Source: Paenibacillus algicola
GTDB taxonomy: Bacteria; Bacillota; Bacilli; Paenibacillales; Paenibacillaceae
DNA: 64,000 nucleotides
Direction of reading: 5' to 3'
Assembly: GCF_005577435.1 (NCBI RefSeq)
Contig: NZ_CP040396.1
Span: forward strand, 1,732,501 to 1,796,500
Below are positions 15,634 to 23,581 of the stretch, piece by piece (position 1 is the stretch's first letter; each line of letters opens with the position of its first letter). The translations under genes and the position numbers were made by a program. The notes under the pieces are model-generated. The model was not told the origin of the DNA. It did no database searches and was given only the letters and a program-made list of their open reading frames with translations.

Positions 15634-15859
15634 ATTTCCGGTTATAAACGGCAGCTTCTTCTTTGCGAGCGAGGACGTCAGATCGCCAGAATAATCGTTC
15701 ACGGTTGGTTTCTTTAACTGGCGTAAGCTTTCCGCGTTTTACAAACGAGTGAAGGTTCTGGCGTGTGCTCTCAAGGATCTCGATGGCTTCGGCAGTGCTG
15801 ACAAGTTCATTAGAGATCCAGTCAGCCAATTCTTCTTTGGATGCGAAATTGTAAGTCAT
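15632..15859 (-). CDS. Excisionase-like small HTH protein
   Basis: Seventy-five residues. The sequence NELVSTAEAIEILESTRQNL, then HSFVKRGKLTPVKETNRERL and FWRSDVLARKEEA has the MerR/excisionase (HTH_17) layout: a short N-terminal helix, a helix-turn-helix with the 'SRQ-lh..vkrGkL.pvk' core, and a beta-hairpin ending in an LF-x-x-sDv element. Such proteins direct excision of integrated elements or act as small regulators. It is preceded by a GGTGA site and is the last gene of a three-gene minus-strand cassette, with its own terminator. Whether it serves an integrated element nearby or is a stand-alone regulator cannot be told. Confidence 0.65.
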   Translation of the reverse strand: MTYNFASKEELADWISNELVSTAEAIEILESTRQNLHSFVKRGKLTPVKETNRERLFWRSDVLARKEEAAVYNRK

Positions 15860-15866
15860 TTTGATA

Positions 15867-15965
15867 TCACCATTTTACAATGAGTATGGCTATTGTTGTA
15901 AGGCTGATGATCATAGAAGCAACGATGAGAATCATCGTTGCTTTATTCATCTTGTGGACGTTCAT
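15867..15965 (-). CDS. Very small membrane protein (32 residues)
   Basis: ATG at 15965 with GGGAGCTGATCAA in front. It encodes a short polar N-terminus (MNVHKMNKAT) and one membrane span (MILIVASMIISLTTIAILIV) ending KW. Its start overlaps the stop of the upstream small frame (ATGA), and the excisionase-like gene begins eight bases after its stop. Single-span proteins of this size often act as regulators or as toxins of type I systems; which applies here is not known. Confidence 0.5.
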   Translation of the reverse strand: MNVHKMNKATMILIVASMIISLTTIAILIVKW

Positions 15966-16066
15966 TTGATCAGCTCCCTGAGATATGGTCGAGTAAAGAA
16001 GAATGACACCTTATATGCACGAGCCCTTCTGGAAGCCCGTTGCAGGCTCCTGACCGGTTCATCCAT
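15962..16066 (-). CDS. Very small basic protein, translationally coupled
   Basis: Thirty-four residues, MDEPVRSLQRASRRARAYKV then SFFFTRPYLRELIK. It is strongly basic, and its stop overlaps the next start by ATGA, which supports real translation. The ribosome site is weak (GACGAG). A strong GGGAGGTG site further upstream (about 16106-16113) precedes only a three-codon frame, so re-initiation or a different start is possible. Confidence 0.35.
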   Translation of the reverse strand: MDEPVRSLQRASRRARAYKVSFFFTRPYLRELIK

Positions 16067-16122
16067 CTCGTCTTTCTTCTTTTCTCGTTCATTGCATCTT
16101 GTTCACCTCCCACTATAAATTT

Positions 16123-16128
16123 ATTATA
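16123..16128 (-). promoter_or_regulatory. Likely -10 element of the small minus-strand cassette
   Basis: On the minus strand TATAAT (within TTGATATAATAAA), about 20 bases before the GGGAGGTG ribosome site. A -35 is not clear (TTAATC at 16-base spacing is the best). Confidence 0.45.
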
Positions 16129-16130
16129 TC

Positions 16131-16563
16131 AAATCAGGCCTGTCGATTAACCAATATTTGTAATTAACTCGGACTACGATTTGTCCGCAGAGTGACGTAT
16201 CTGAACACTTCGGTTAATGTTGTGTTTTTGCCAAATCGTGTGGGAATGTTAAGGTGCTGCTTGATCCAGCTAGACATTACCTCAGTCTGCCAGCGGGCTC
16301 AAATCAAAGCAATCTTTTCGAGTCTGCTTGGATCAATTTGTACAATCAAGAAGAATGGAAGTGCTTATGTGGCACAAAAGTTGTACGCTTACAGTTTATT
16401 GCAGAGGGCTGCTTTAATGCAATCTTCTTGGACGGTTCTGGTTCTGAACAAATTCGCTGCAAGAAGGAAGACAGGACTCAAGTCATGGAGCGAGATACTA
16501 ATACTGGTTGGTTTGATAGTACAGGTCGGTATATCTGGAATATGGTCAAACGGGTCATATGCA
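16131..16563. other. No convincing gene
   Basis: Overlapping plus-strand frames exist (16192-16605, 16254-16571), but neither has a ribosome site, a recognisable domain or consistent codon choice, and both run into the antisense of the next membrane-protein gene. Probably mutated coding DNA of unknown origin. Confidence 0.3.
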
Positions 16564-17016
16564 TCAGATAATAAACAAAAAAGCGATAAGGCTGATCGGA
16601 TATAGTGCTGCAAAGACGGACATAGCATTTTTAGAAGGATTGAGCTTCTTATAAATCATCATCCCCGTTATAAACAATCCATACGATAAATATGCAGAAG
16701 AGATACGGTACGACCCGACTGAATGGATATCTAGACTTACCATGATCTGTTCGATAACTGCGAGCACAATTAATACTGCAGCAGCGATGATGATTAGATT
16801 TATTACTCTGGCATCCCTATACAAATAAAAGAATAGGGGCACTAAGATGTAGATAAGCGAAGTGTAGCCGATCGTCGTGAATTGGATTACATCACTGAAG
16901 TATTCAGTCGACAGTTCAAAATCGCTTTGGAAAATCATAAAGAAAATGGTCGAAAGCAAACTGATTATACTTGCAAGTCCAAGTAGGTATAATAATTTGC
17001 TTCCCGCAATGTTCAA
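16564..17016 (-). CDS. Small integral membrane protein
   Basis: A 150-residue protein with four or five predicted membrane helices: LLYLLGLASIISLLSTIFFM, TIGYTSLIYILVPLFFYLY, LIIIAAAVLIVLAVIEQIMV, YLSYGLFITGMMIYK and VFAALYPISLIAFLFII. The ATG at 17016 follows GGAAAGG at about 14 bases. I recognise no family. It is intact and probably belongs to the host rather than to the mobile elements, but it is isolated, with no operon partner. Confidence 0.6.
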   Translation of the reverse strand: MNIAGSKLLYLLGLASIISLLSTIFFMIFQSDFELSTEYFSDVIQFTTIGYTSLIYILVPLFFYLYRDARVINLIIIAAAVLIVLAVIEQIMVSLDIHSVGSYRISSAYLSYGLFITGMMIYKKLNPSKNAMSVFAALYPISLIAFLFII

Positions 17017-17602
17017 AATTTCACAACCTTTCCGTAAAATTCAATGCTACTCACCTTTTGACTTTCATTACTATAAGACTCATTTGAAATAGATTAAGTT
17101 ATAGGAACGAATAAAAAAAGGTCAGAAGAGAAATCGTGTCCCTGCGGGAAAAACTCACGGAGGAGGCCGGTGGCATTCTCGTTAGCGCCTAGCTGCCATG
17201 AACAGCTTTCTAGTTTGCGTGGCAAGCAAATTACTTCCCTCTCCATCCGTTGGAGATCTTCTGAAAGGCGGACGCGTCGCCCTGACGCAGAAGTAATGCC
17301 ATGGCTGCTCAGAGGATTTGGCATGCCGCAGCGGCTGCTTGAGCACCTTGATGGGATTGTTATGCAGCGCAACTATTTTGGTTTCATTGCGTTTATAAAA
17401 GACGCAATATTAGGAAGAAAGCTACAAAAAGTGCCGTTGATGGGACCATTGCCGAATAGGATTAATGAGAACTCCCTTCGCATGATAACAAATGATAATA
17501 AGATTGGAAACTCACCCGTGCGCTCGATGCTTATCCGGAGTGAGTGAAAGCGCAAATCTTCTTAATAACATAAGGAGTTGATGAGATTGTACTCAACCCC
17601 AT
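17017..17602. other. No convincing gene
   Basis: Frames on both strands (for example plus 17170-17547 and minus 17373-17555) lack ribosome sites and known domains. A short plus-strand run VSLREKLTEEAGGILVSA (about 17135-17190) looks like a coding relic. The last 30 bases contain a good ATAAGGAG site (17569-17576). Confidence 0.3.
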
Positions 17603-18157
17603 GTGAAACGGTTTTGTGCCAGCATTATTGTAGTTGGAATGATACTAATAATCAGCGGCTTACTGCTCTTTATTCCTCAAACAACGAGATCGGACACCCC
17701 CGAAATGTATTATTACAACATAGCCATTTTGCGTCTTCTTCTCCCGATTGCTGGCATTATTATGATCTTGATCGGTACATCCGTATATTCTGTCTATAAA
17801 GCGCTTCAGAAAGAAGTTGTTATACTTCAAGAAAACGACAGCAAGCTGGAAGAAATACAAAACAATGTTATGACTAGGCTTTCAACCAGCCTCATGGTGC
17901 TGGCGGTCGCTATGATGCTCGCAGGGTGTGCGAAAGGGGACAGTCACTTTATCGTACAAGGAAAGATTGAAGACATTTCTTCTGAGACCGGGCAGATCCT
18001 TGTAGACGGCTTCTGGCTGCCAGTCCGGGAGCATGAGCGCTTTATGGTAGGAGAGTATGTTATAGCTGAGATCGAAAGCCGGGCGCCTGGCGACTCTTAT
18101 GATCCGGATTTGACCACAGTTCGCCGTATAGAGCGTGGAAGCGAAGCATCGAAATAA
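17603..18157 (+). CDS. Two-span membrane protein joined to a lipoprotein-like domain
   Basis: A 184-residue frame. Residues 1-65 form two membrane helices (ASIIVVGMILIISGLLLFIP, LRLLLPIAGIIMILIGTSVY). Residues 66-89 are coiled-coil-like. From Met90 (base 17870) begins what looks like a separate lipoprotein: a basic start, MTRLSTSLMVLAVAMMLAGC with an LAGC lipobox, then a beta domain (FIVQGKIEDISSETGQILVD, FWLPVREHERFMVGEYVIAE). No strong ribosome site precedes Met90. The good upstream site at 17569-17576 faces ATG 17581 in another frame, whereas this frame begins at GTG 17603, so a one-base indel near 17600 may have altered the N-terminus. Function unknown. Confidence 0.5.
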   Translation: MKRFCASIIVVGMILIISGLLLFIPQTTRSDTPEMYYYNIAILRLLLPIAGIIMILIGTSVYSVYKALQKEVVILQENDSKLEEIQNNVMTRLSTSLMVLAVAMMLAGCAKGDSHFIVQGKIEDISSETGQILVDGFWLPVREHERFMVGEYVIAEIESRAPGDSYDPDLTTVRRIERGSEASK

Positions 18158-18200
18158 CCGGTTTTCCCTGAAATTAGGAAAAAAGCCGGTTTATTTTTAT
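18156..18200 (+). terminator. Rho-independent terminator
   Basis: AACCGG-TTTTCC / GGAAAA-AAG-CCGGTT followed by TATTTTTAT, at the end of the preceding gene. It also marks the transition from accessory to core DNA. Confidence 0.8.
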
Positions 18201-18267
18201 GCCAAAACGTTGTAGTATCGGTATACAAACCTTTGACAGCAGCAAATGACGGGGAGGACGCTGGACT

Positions 18268-18960
18268 TTGTTTAACAACGACTGGGACGAGCAGCTAAAG
18301 GACGAGATCAGCAAGCCATATTTTCAAGAGCTGCGTATGAAGCTGGCTGTAGAATACAAGGAACACACAGTGTATCCGCCGAAAGAAGATATTTTTCGAG
18401 CTCTGAAAGAGACGGCCTGCCGGGATGCCCGGGTAGTCATTCTGGGTCAGGATCCGTATCACGGAGCAGGGCAGGCTGAAGGCTTAAGCTTCTCGGTTCG
18501 TGCGGGCATCCGGATTCCGCCATCATTACATAATATTTATAAAGAGCTGAATCAGGATCTGGGGGTGCCTGCTCCTCATCATGGGTCGCTGATGCACTGG
18601 GCGAAGCAAGGTGTGGTGCTGCTGAATGCGGTATTGACGGTTAGGGAAGGACAGCCGAATTCCCATAAAGGGTTAGGATGGGAGAGCTTTACGGATGCCG
18701 TGTTTCACAAGCTGAATGAGCGGCAGGAGCCGCTGGTATTTATGCTATGGGGCAGCTACGCACAGAAAAAAGGCTCCTTCATCGACCGGACGCGCCATTT
18801 GGTGCTGGAATCGACGCATCCAAGCCCCTTGGCAGCGCATAGAGGGTTCTTGGGCAGCCGGCCGTTCTCGAAAGCCAATGCTTTCTTGAAGGAGCACGAC
18901 ATGGAGATTATCGACTGGAAGCTGCCGGAGCTTCCGGACGAAACACATCATCGGGGGTGA
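18268..18960 (+). CDS. ung: Uracil-DNA glycosylase
   Basis: Family 1 uracil-DNA glycosylase, 230 residues, which removes uracil from DNA to start base excision repair. Motif A GQDPYHGAGQAEGLSFSV carries the catalytic Asp62; the C-terminal HPSPLAAHRGF carries the catalytic His184; LLNAVLTVREGQPNSH is the conserved core strand. TTG at 18268 is used as the start because GGGGAGG lies 11 bases upstream and the N-terminal length fits the family. The next gene starts immediately after its stop, so the two are probably co-transcribed. Confidence 0.95.
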   Translation: MFNNDWDEQLKDEISKPYFQELRMKLAVEYKEHTVYPPKEDIFRALKETACRDARVVILGQDPYHGAGQAEGLSFSVRAGIRIPPSLHNIYKELNQDLGVPAPHHGSLMHWAKQGVVLLNAVLTVREGQPNSHKGLGWESFTDAVFHKLNERQEPLVFMLWGSYAQKKGSFIDRTRHLVLESTHPSPLAAHRGFLGSRPFSKANAFLKEHDMEIIDWKLPELPDETHHRG

Positions 18961-19362
18961 TTGTCTTTGAAGCATTGGGTGGGCCGACGCATTGCAGTAC
19001 AGCAGCGGGATAAGGATAAGACCTTGACTGAAGGCGTGCTGAAATCCTGGGATACCGTCCAGGAGCGGATGATTCTTTCTCCCGGGGAAGTCAGCATTCC
19101 CTTTCATTTAGTAGCCAAGGTAGAGCCAAGCGATCATGCTCCTGCCTTGAACGGAATCGGATATATCATCCAGCATTCCATCCAGTTTGATAATGCCGTA
19201 TATTTCCGCTCCAGTGTTATGGTGTGGAAGGGAGATACGTTAACAGCCTACCAGGAGACGCTGACTGCCCACGACCGGGATACGGTCACGTTATCGAATG
19301 GGCTTCGCCTTCGTAAGGACGAACACTGCTTCGTTGTGCGGTCTCTTCGTGGCAAGGCTTAA
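18961..19362 (+). CDS. Conserved hypothetical protein downstream of ung
   Basis: A 133-residue protein starting at TTG 18961 (or TTG 18967) directly after the ung stop, with GGGGGTGA as ribosome site. It is beta-rich (RIAVQQRDKDKTLTEGVLKS, HSIQFDNAVYFRSSVMVWKG) with no cysteine cluster, signal or membrane segment. No family recognised. The tight junction to ung suggests co-expression, but I cannot claim a repair role. A strong terminator follows. Confidence 0.65.
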   Translation: MSLKHWVGRRIAVQQRDKDKTLTEGVLKSWDTVQERMILSPGEVSIPFHLVAKVEPSDHAPALNGIGYIIQHSIQFDNAVYFRSSVMVWKGDTLTAYQETLTAHDRDTVTLSNGLRLRKDEHCFVVRSLRGKA

Positions 19363-19386
19363 TCTTTGCGTAAGCCACTGAAAATG

Positions 19387-19450
19387 AAACACCCTGATTC
19401 TCAGGCCAAGAGCGCTGCCGCTGCTTGGCGTTGAGATCAGGGTGTTTTTT
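19387..19450. terminator. Bidirectional terminator between convergent genes
   Basis: AACACCCTGAT-TCTCA ... TGAG-ATCAGGGTGTT plus T-run. It serves the ung pair (plus) and the AI-2E family gene (minus). Confidence 0.9.
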
Positions 19451-19458
19451 GGGATAGG

Positions 19459-20535
19459 TCAGGCGTTTTCGACTTTCTCGGCAAGGAATAGCTCGTAAAT
19501 ACGCACAATTAGAATCTTGATCACCATATAAGCAGGAATAGCCAGCAGTACGCCGAGCATACCGTAGAAGTTTCCTCCCACCAGAATGAGCACGACGGTT
19601 GTCAAGGGATGGATATCCAGCTGCTTGCCATAAATGACTGGCGTCAGGATGTTATCCTGGATTTGCTGGGCGGCAATAATGACAACCACAGACCAGATCG
19701 CCGTGCCGGGGGATTCAATGAAGCCGACGATCACGACGGGGATCGTTGCCAGGATCGCTCCCACATAAGGTATGAAGTTCAGCACGAAGGAGATCAGTGT
19801 CAGCAGCAAAGAGTACGGCAGGCCGATGATCAGAAAGCCGATATAAATTAGAACACTGAGCACCAGGTTCAGGATAACCTTGCCGATAATAAAGCTGCTG
19901 AGGGCGTTATCCATTTCGCCGAGCACCTCATGGCCCTCACGCCGGTAGCGGCGGGGCAGCATGCCAAGGATTTTCGGAGGCAGCTTGCCGCTTTCCTTCA
20001 GCATATAGTAGAGAATGATCGGCACGGTCGCAACGATAATGAAGAAATTCGACACGGCGGAGATGACATTGCTCATGGAGTTGGTAACCCAGTCCACAGC
20101 CTGATTGGCATACTCAGACACTCGATTGTACAGCTCCGACTCGGAAGGAATGTACTGGCCGATGATGGAGTTCTTCTTCAGCTCATCCATTTGCTTCTGG
20201 ACATCCTGTACGAGATTTGGTGCATTGGAGATGAAATTCTCAATCTGCTCGCGCAGCGTCGGCCAAACGGTGACAATAAAGAGGGCGAACAGGGCTGCGA
20301 AGACGAAATAGATCATCAGTACGGCAAGTGCCCGCTTGATCTTCCGCTTCTCTAAATAGTCGACGACCGGCCGCAGTAAATAATAGAAGAAGCCGGCCAG
20401 TGCAATAGGTACAAGCAGAAGATTGAAGATATCGACAAAGGGCCGAAACAGGAAGCTGATCTTCGTAAGCAGATATACAATAAGTAAAAAGGCGATAATG
20501 CCAAGACAGGTGCGGAAATACTTGTTCTGAAGCAT
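19459..20535 (-). CDS. AI-2E family transporter
   Basis: A 358-residue polytopic membrane protein of the AI-2 exporter (PerM/YtvI-like) superfamily: paired N-terminal helices (FRTCLGIIAFLLIVYLLTKI, LLVPIALAGFFYYLLRPVVD), a central amphipathic soluble segment (about 90-160), and the conserved C-terminal helices with LNFIPYVGAILATIPVVIVG and IQDNILTPVIYGKQLDIHPL. ATG 20535 is used because GGGAGGG precedes it; an upstream in-frame ATG lacks a site. Members export small molecules or exchange ions; the substrate here cannot be told. It follows a YkuD gene on the same strand at 140 bp. Confidence 0.9.
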   Translation of the reverse strand: MLQNKYFRTCLGIIAFLLIVYLLTKISFLFRPFVDIFNLLLVPIALAGFFYYLLRPVVDYLEKRKIKRALAVLMIYFVFAALFALFIVTVWPTLREQIENFISNAPNLVQDVQKQMDELKKNSIIGQYIPSESELYNRVSEYANQAVDWVTNSMSNVISAVSNFFIIVATVPIILYYMLKESGKLPPKILGMLPRRYRREGHEVLGEMDNALSSFIIGKVILNLVLSVLIYIGFLIIGLPYSLLLTLISFVLNFIPYVGAILATIPVVIVGFIESPGTAIWSVVVIIAAQQIQDNILTPVIYGKQLDIHPLTTVVLILVGGNFYGMLGVLLAIPAYMVIKILIVRIYELFLAEKVENA

Positions 20536-20675
20536 TGCGAAAATCCCTCCCGGGTATGTAATCTGGAGCCGCCGCATCAAGCGGCTCGTCTCACTTGACA
20601 GTTCTCATTAACCATATTGCCAGACCTGGACAACATCTGTCCCGGGTCCATTCTTTGCCTTTGCCAACCGCTAGC

Positions 20676-21014
20676 TTACGGCCGAATTGTAACCTGGGTG
20701 TGGATAGGAACAAGCGCAGCCAAGGTGTTAACGTCTTCGTTATACATCCGGACGCAGCCTGCCGACACGGCTCTGCCGATCGAGCCTGGATCGTCCGTAC
20801 CGTGAATGCCATAGTGCGGCTTGGAAAGCCCAAGCCAATACGAGCCGTAAGGACCTCCCGGATTGGGCTGCTTATTGACGATGGTATACTCGCCGGGCGG
20901 TGTTTGCGTTGCCAGCTTCCCGATCGCCACCGGAAATTGCCGGATGACGATGTCTCCGTCCAGCAGGTACAGCGCGAAGTCGGATAGATCGACAATGATG
21001 CGGTATTTGGGCAT
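20676..21014 (-). CDS. Short L,D-transpeptidase (YkuD domain), no signal peptide
   Basis: A 112-residue stand-alone YkuD domain. The catalytic signature is complete: HGTDDPGSIG, then SAGCVRM with the nucleophilic Cys. L,D-transpeptidases cross-link or anchor to peptidoglycan through meso-diaminopimelate. Family members of about 110-120 residues without LysM or signal sequence are known in Paenibacillus and Bacillus; how such a protein reaches the wall is unclear. ATG at 21014 follows AAGGGAGGGAG. A second, secreted YkuD protein is encoded at 36717-37244. Confidence 0.9.
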   Translation of the reverse strand: MPKYRIIVDLSDFALYLLDGDIVIRQFPVAIGKLATQTPPGEYTIVNKQPNPGGPYGSYWLGLSKPHYGIHGTDDPGSIGRAVSAGCVRMYNEDVNTLAALVPIHTQVTIRP

Positions 21015-21154
21015 TTTGCTCCCTCCCTTAACTTCATCTTATGCAGTAATACTTAATCTGGAGAATGCCACTCCGGTATTCCCAGCTGTGCGTTTGGCGT
21101 GCCGCCGCTTATGGTTAATACTTGTTAACTCAGACTCAGGGAGATGATAGGGGC

Positions 21155-21622
21155 ATGAATATACTGATGGCAGGGGTGTTTGACTCCGAGGCGGATCTGT
21201 ACAACACGGTTCGGCAGCTGAAGGAAGCGGGAATTCAGGCCGAAGACATCTCGGTCGTTTCAAGGCGTGTCAAAATGCTGGAGAAGCTGAGCCAGCTTAC
21301 AGGCACCCAGCCGCCTCAGACCGGGGATTCATCAAAAATGGTGATTGGTATCCTCCGCGAGGTTGCTGCAGGCTTTCAAGTGCTGCCGGAGCCGGCGGCG
21401 GTGTCAGGTCCTGCTGCCGAACGTGCTGCAGGGGCCGGCATCGGAGGCGGTGAGGACTCGCTCGCCAAGGCTTTGGCCGGAATGGGCATACCGGAAGATG
21501 AAGCAAGCTGGTATGAGAAGCAGATTGAGCAGGATCAGGTTCTCGTACTGCTTGCCTGTGAGCCCGCATATCGCCGAAGAGTCAGCGAAATATTCAACCG
21601 CAACAGTGTAGTAAATCGCTAA
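21155..21622 (+). CDS. YflT-like general stress protein
   Basis: A 155-residue protein with the heat-induced stress protein YflT layout: MNILMAGVFDSEADLYNTVR followed by QLKEAGIQAEDISVVSRR, a glycine/alanine-rich middle, and a C-terminal half with LAKALAGMGIPEDEASWYEK and QDQVLVLLACE, a ferredoxin-like repeat. These proteins belong to the SigB-type stress regulon in Bacillus; their mechanism is unknown. ATG 21155 is chosen for the GATAGGGG site; the frame is open further upstream. It is monocistronic, ending in a terminator. Confidence 0.7.
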   Translation: MNILMAGVFDSEADLYNTVRQLKEAGIQAEDISVVSRRVKMLEKLSQLTGTQPPQTGDSSKMVIGILREVAAGFQVLPEPAAVSGPAAERAAGAGIGGGEDSLAKALAGMGIPEDEASWYEKQIEQDQVLVLLACEPAYRRRVSEIFNRNSVVNR

Positions 21623-21640
21623 GACTAGACGCTTGGCTCT

Positions 21641-21674
21641 GGCAGATGTCCTTCTGAGAAGGACATCTTTTATT
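21641..21674 (+). terminator. Rho-independent terminator
   Basis: AGATGTCCTTCT / AGAAGGACATCT with a very short loop, followed by TTTATTTTTT. Confidence 0.95.
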
Positions 21675-21766
21675 TTTTCCTGATAATAACAGCGGGACAG
21701 CGGGGAAATTCGTGGTATGATATGGGGTACGAATTGTAACAAACTCATGCTAAGGAGGACGGACCG

Positions 21767-23575
21767 ATGTCTGCCGGCAGCGTGTATCGCACGTATGTGA
21801 AAAATAATATGTTTACCAAGATGCTGCTGCTGTTCGTGGTCATTGCGGTAACGACGATTGTCACCTTGTCCTACCTGATGTTTAATCTGATGTCTGAGTC
21901 CGTCATTCGCAACGAGCTGGGGAATCAGCGGGAAGCGGTAGAGCGGGTGGAGCGTTACGTGCACCAGAAGTACATAAATGTGCAATCCTATACGAATGAT
22001 CTGTATCGGAGTGCATCCTTGGGACAGGATACCTCTTACTTTTTAATTAATGATTTCGATGAATATATGGCCAAGCGGATTGACCGGATGACCCAGTCTC
22101 CGATCGGGAACAGCGAAAGCGTGCTTCACTACTTCCGGCAGGCGCTGGACGATGATCCCGGCATTCGTAATTTAATGCTCTATAGTGCAGAGAAGCAGTA
22201 TATGTATGTGTACACCCAGGGCGGAATGTCCAAGCTGTACCAGGCGAATCAGAGCCGCTCCTACATTCCGGATGCGATGGCGCTGGAGAGTCCGAGTGTC
22301 TCGGTACCGAATGAATGGGTGAGGAACCTGGTCAAGGATCAGGAGACGCCGGTGTATTCCATTCGCATGCCGATCAATGATATGAGAACCTATAAGAACC
22401 TGGGACAGCTGCTTGTCTATTACCAGGCAGAGGATTTGGATCGTTTGCTGGAGAGCTATGCGCCAGGGATTAAGGGATATGTCATGATGCTGTCGGCTGA
22501 CGGCAAGGTAATGTATGATTCCTCCGGCCGGTACAATGGGGAACGCTATCCCTATGCGGACCGGCTGGTTAATTCAGAAGCAACCGTCCAGCTGGAAGAG
22601 GAGTCCTATACGGTCACTCTGTCCAACAACCAGGGCGGCTTCACCGTCGTTGGGGTAGCCCCCGTGGCTGAAATGGCCGAAGGCTATCAGGGGATTCGGG
22701 ATACGATTGTGCTGGTCGCCTCCATTGGGATCCTGATTGCAATCAGCCTGCCCGCTCTCCTGATTGTGAACTATTCCAAAAGAACGAATAACATAATCCG
22801 GTTTATGCGCAAGGTAGAGACGGGAGATTTTGTAGCCCGAATACAGGATACCAAGGAAGATCAGCTGGGGCAGATCGCCCATAGCTTTAATGAGATGTTA
22901 GATGAGCTTGTTCAATATATCGATAAGGTTTATAAAGCCGAAATTAATGAGAAGAATGCCGAGCTGTCGGCGCTGCAGGCCAGAATCAATCCTCACTTTC
23001 TTTACAATACGCTGGAGGTCATCCGGATGAGGGCGCTGTCCCGTGGAGCGAGAGATGTCGGAGATATGATCTACAGCTTGTCGGTCCTGTTCAAGAACAT
23101 GGTGCAGAAGAAAGAGAATTACACGCTCAAGGATGAGCTGGAAGCCTGCAGGCTGTATCTGGAGCTGTTTCGGATCCGCTATAAAGACAAGTTTATTTAT
23201 AAATTACATGTGGATGAAGAGCTGAAAGAGATGCCGATGATCAAGATGTCTCTTCAGCCGCTGATCGAGAATTATATCGTCCACGGCATTCTTCCGGAAC
23301 GGGAGGATAACCGCATTGAAATATTGGCGGAATGTCACGAGGATCAGGTCGAGGTAACGGTAAGAGATAACGGGAAGGGCATGAGTCCTCAGGAGCTGGA
23401 ATCGCTGCAGCTGCGTCTTTCCACGGTGGAAGCGCCGGGTGAGTCGTTCGGGCTGCGGAGCGTCAGCGAGCGCCTGAGACTGACCTATGGCCCGCAGAGC
23501 AGAATGGAAATAGACAGCACTGAGGATGAAGGGACCACCGTGAAGCTCATGTTTCCGGTCACGGCAAAGGAGTGA
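21767..23575 (+). CDS. Sensor histidine kinase, YesM type
   Basis: A 602-residue membrane kinase: first span at about 18-40, extracellular sensor (about 41-311, PAS/Cache-like), second span 312-333 (IVLVASIGILIAISLPALLI), HAMP linker 335-385, then the His_kinase domain with ARINPHFLYNTLE (phosphoacceptor His410) and a C-terminal ATPase domain with VTVRDNGKGMS and FGLRSVSERL. Six bases separate it from the response-regulator gene, so they form one unit. YesM/YesN-type pairs typically sense extracellular carbohydrate, often with a binding protein, and switch on the neighbouring importer; here the target is most likely the mannoside cluster that follows. Confidence 0.93.
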   Translation: MSAGSVYRTYVKNNMFTKMLLLFVVIAVTTIVTLSYLMFNLMSESVIRNELGNQREAVERVERYVHQKYINVQSYTNDLYRSASLGQDTSYFLINDFDEYMAKRIDRMTQSPIGNSESVLHYFRQALDDDPGIRNLMLYSAEKQYMYVYTQGGMSKLYQANQSRSYIPDAMALESPSVSVPNEWVRNLVKDQETPVYSIRMPINDMRTYKNLGQLLVYYQAEDLDRLLESYAPGIKGYVMMLSADGKVMYDSSGRYNGERYPYADRLVNSEATVQLEEESYTVTLSNNQGGFTVVGVAPVAEMAEGYQGIRDTIVLVASIGILIAISLPALLIVNYSKRTNNIIRFMRKVETGDFVARIQDTKEDQLGQIAHSFNEMLDELVQYIDKVYKAEINEKNAELSALQARINPHFLYNTLEVIRMRALSRGARDVGDMIYSLSVLFKNMVQKKENYTLKDELEACRLYLELFRIRYKDKFIYKLHVDEELKEMPMIKMSLQPLIENYIVHGILPEREDNRIEILAECHEDQVEVTVRDNGKGMSPQELESLQLRLSTVEAPGESFGLRSVSERLRLTYGPQSRMEIDSTEDEGTTVKLMFPVTAKE

Positions 23576-23581
23576 AGCTGC

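Noticed and set aside
15439..15717. Plus-strand frame starting at the ATG of the orphan IS end
   Set aside because: The product has no domain and runs through the terminator and antisense of the excisionase-like gene; only the first 20 codons might be translated.
16192..16605. Overlapping plus-strand frames before the membrane-protein gene
   Set aside because: No start signal and no conserved pattern; the end is antisense to a better gene.
20563..20588. GAGCCG/CGGCTC hairpin between the YkuD and AI-2E family genes as a terminator
   Set aside because: Six-base stem without a T-run in the right direction; too weak to call.
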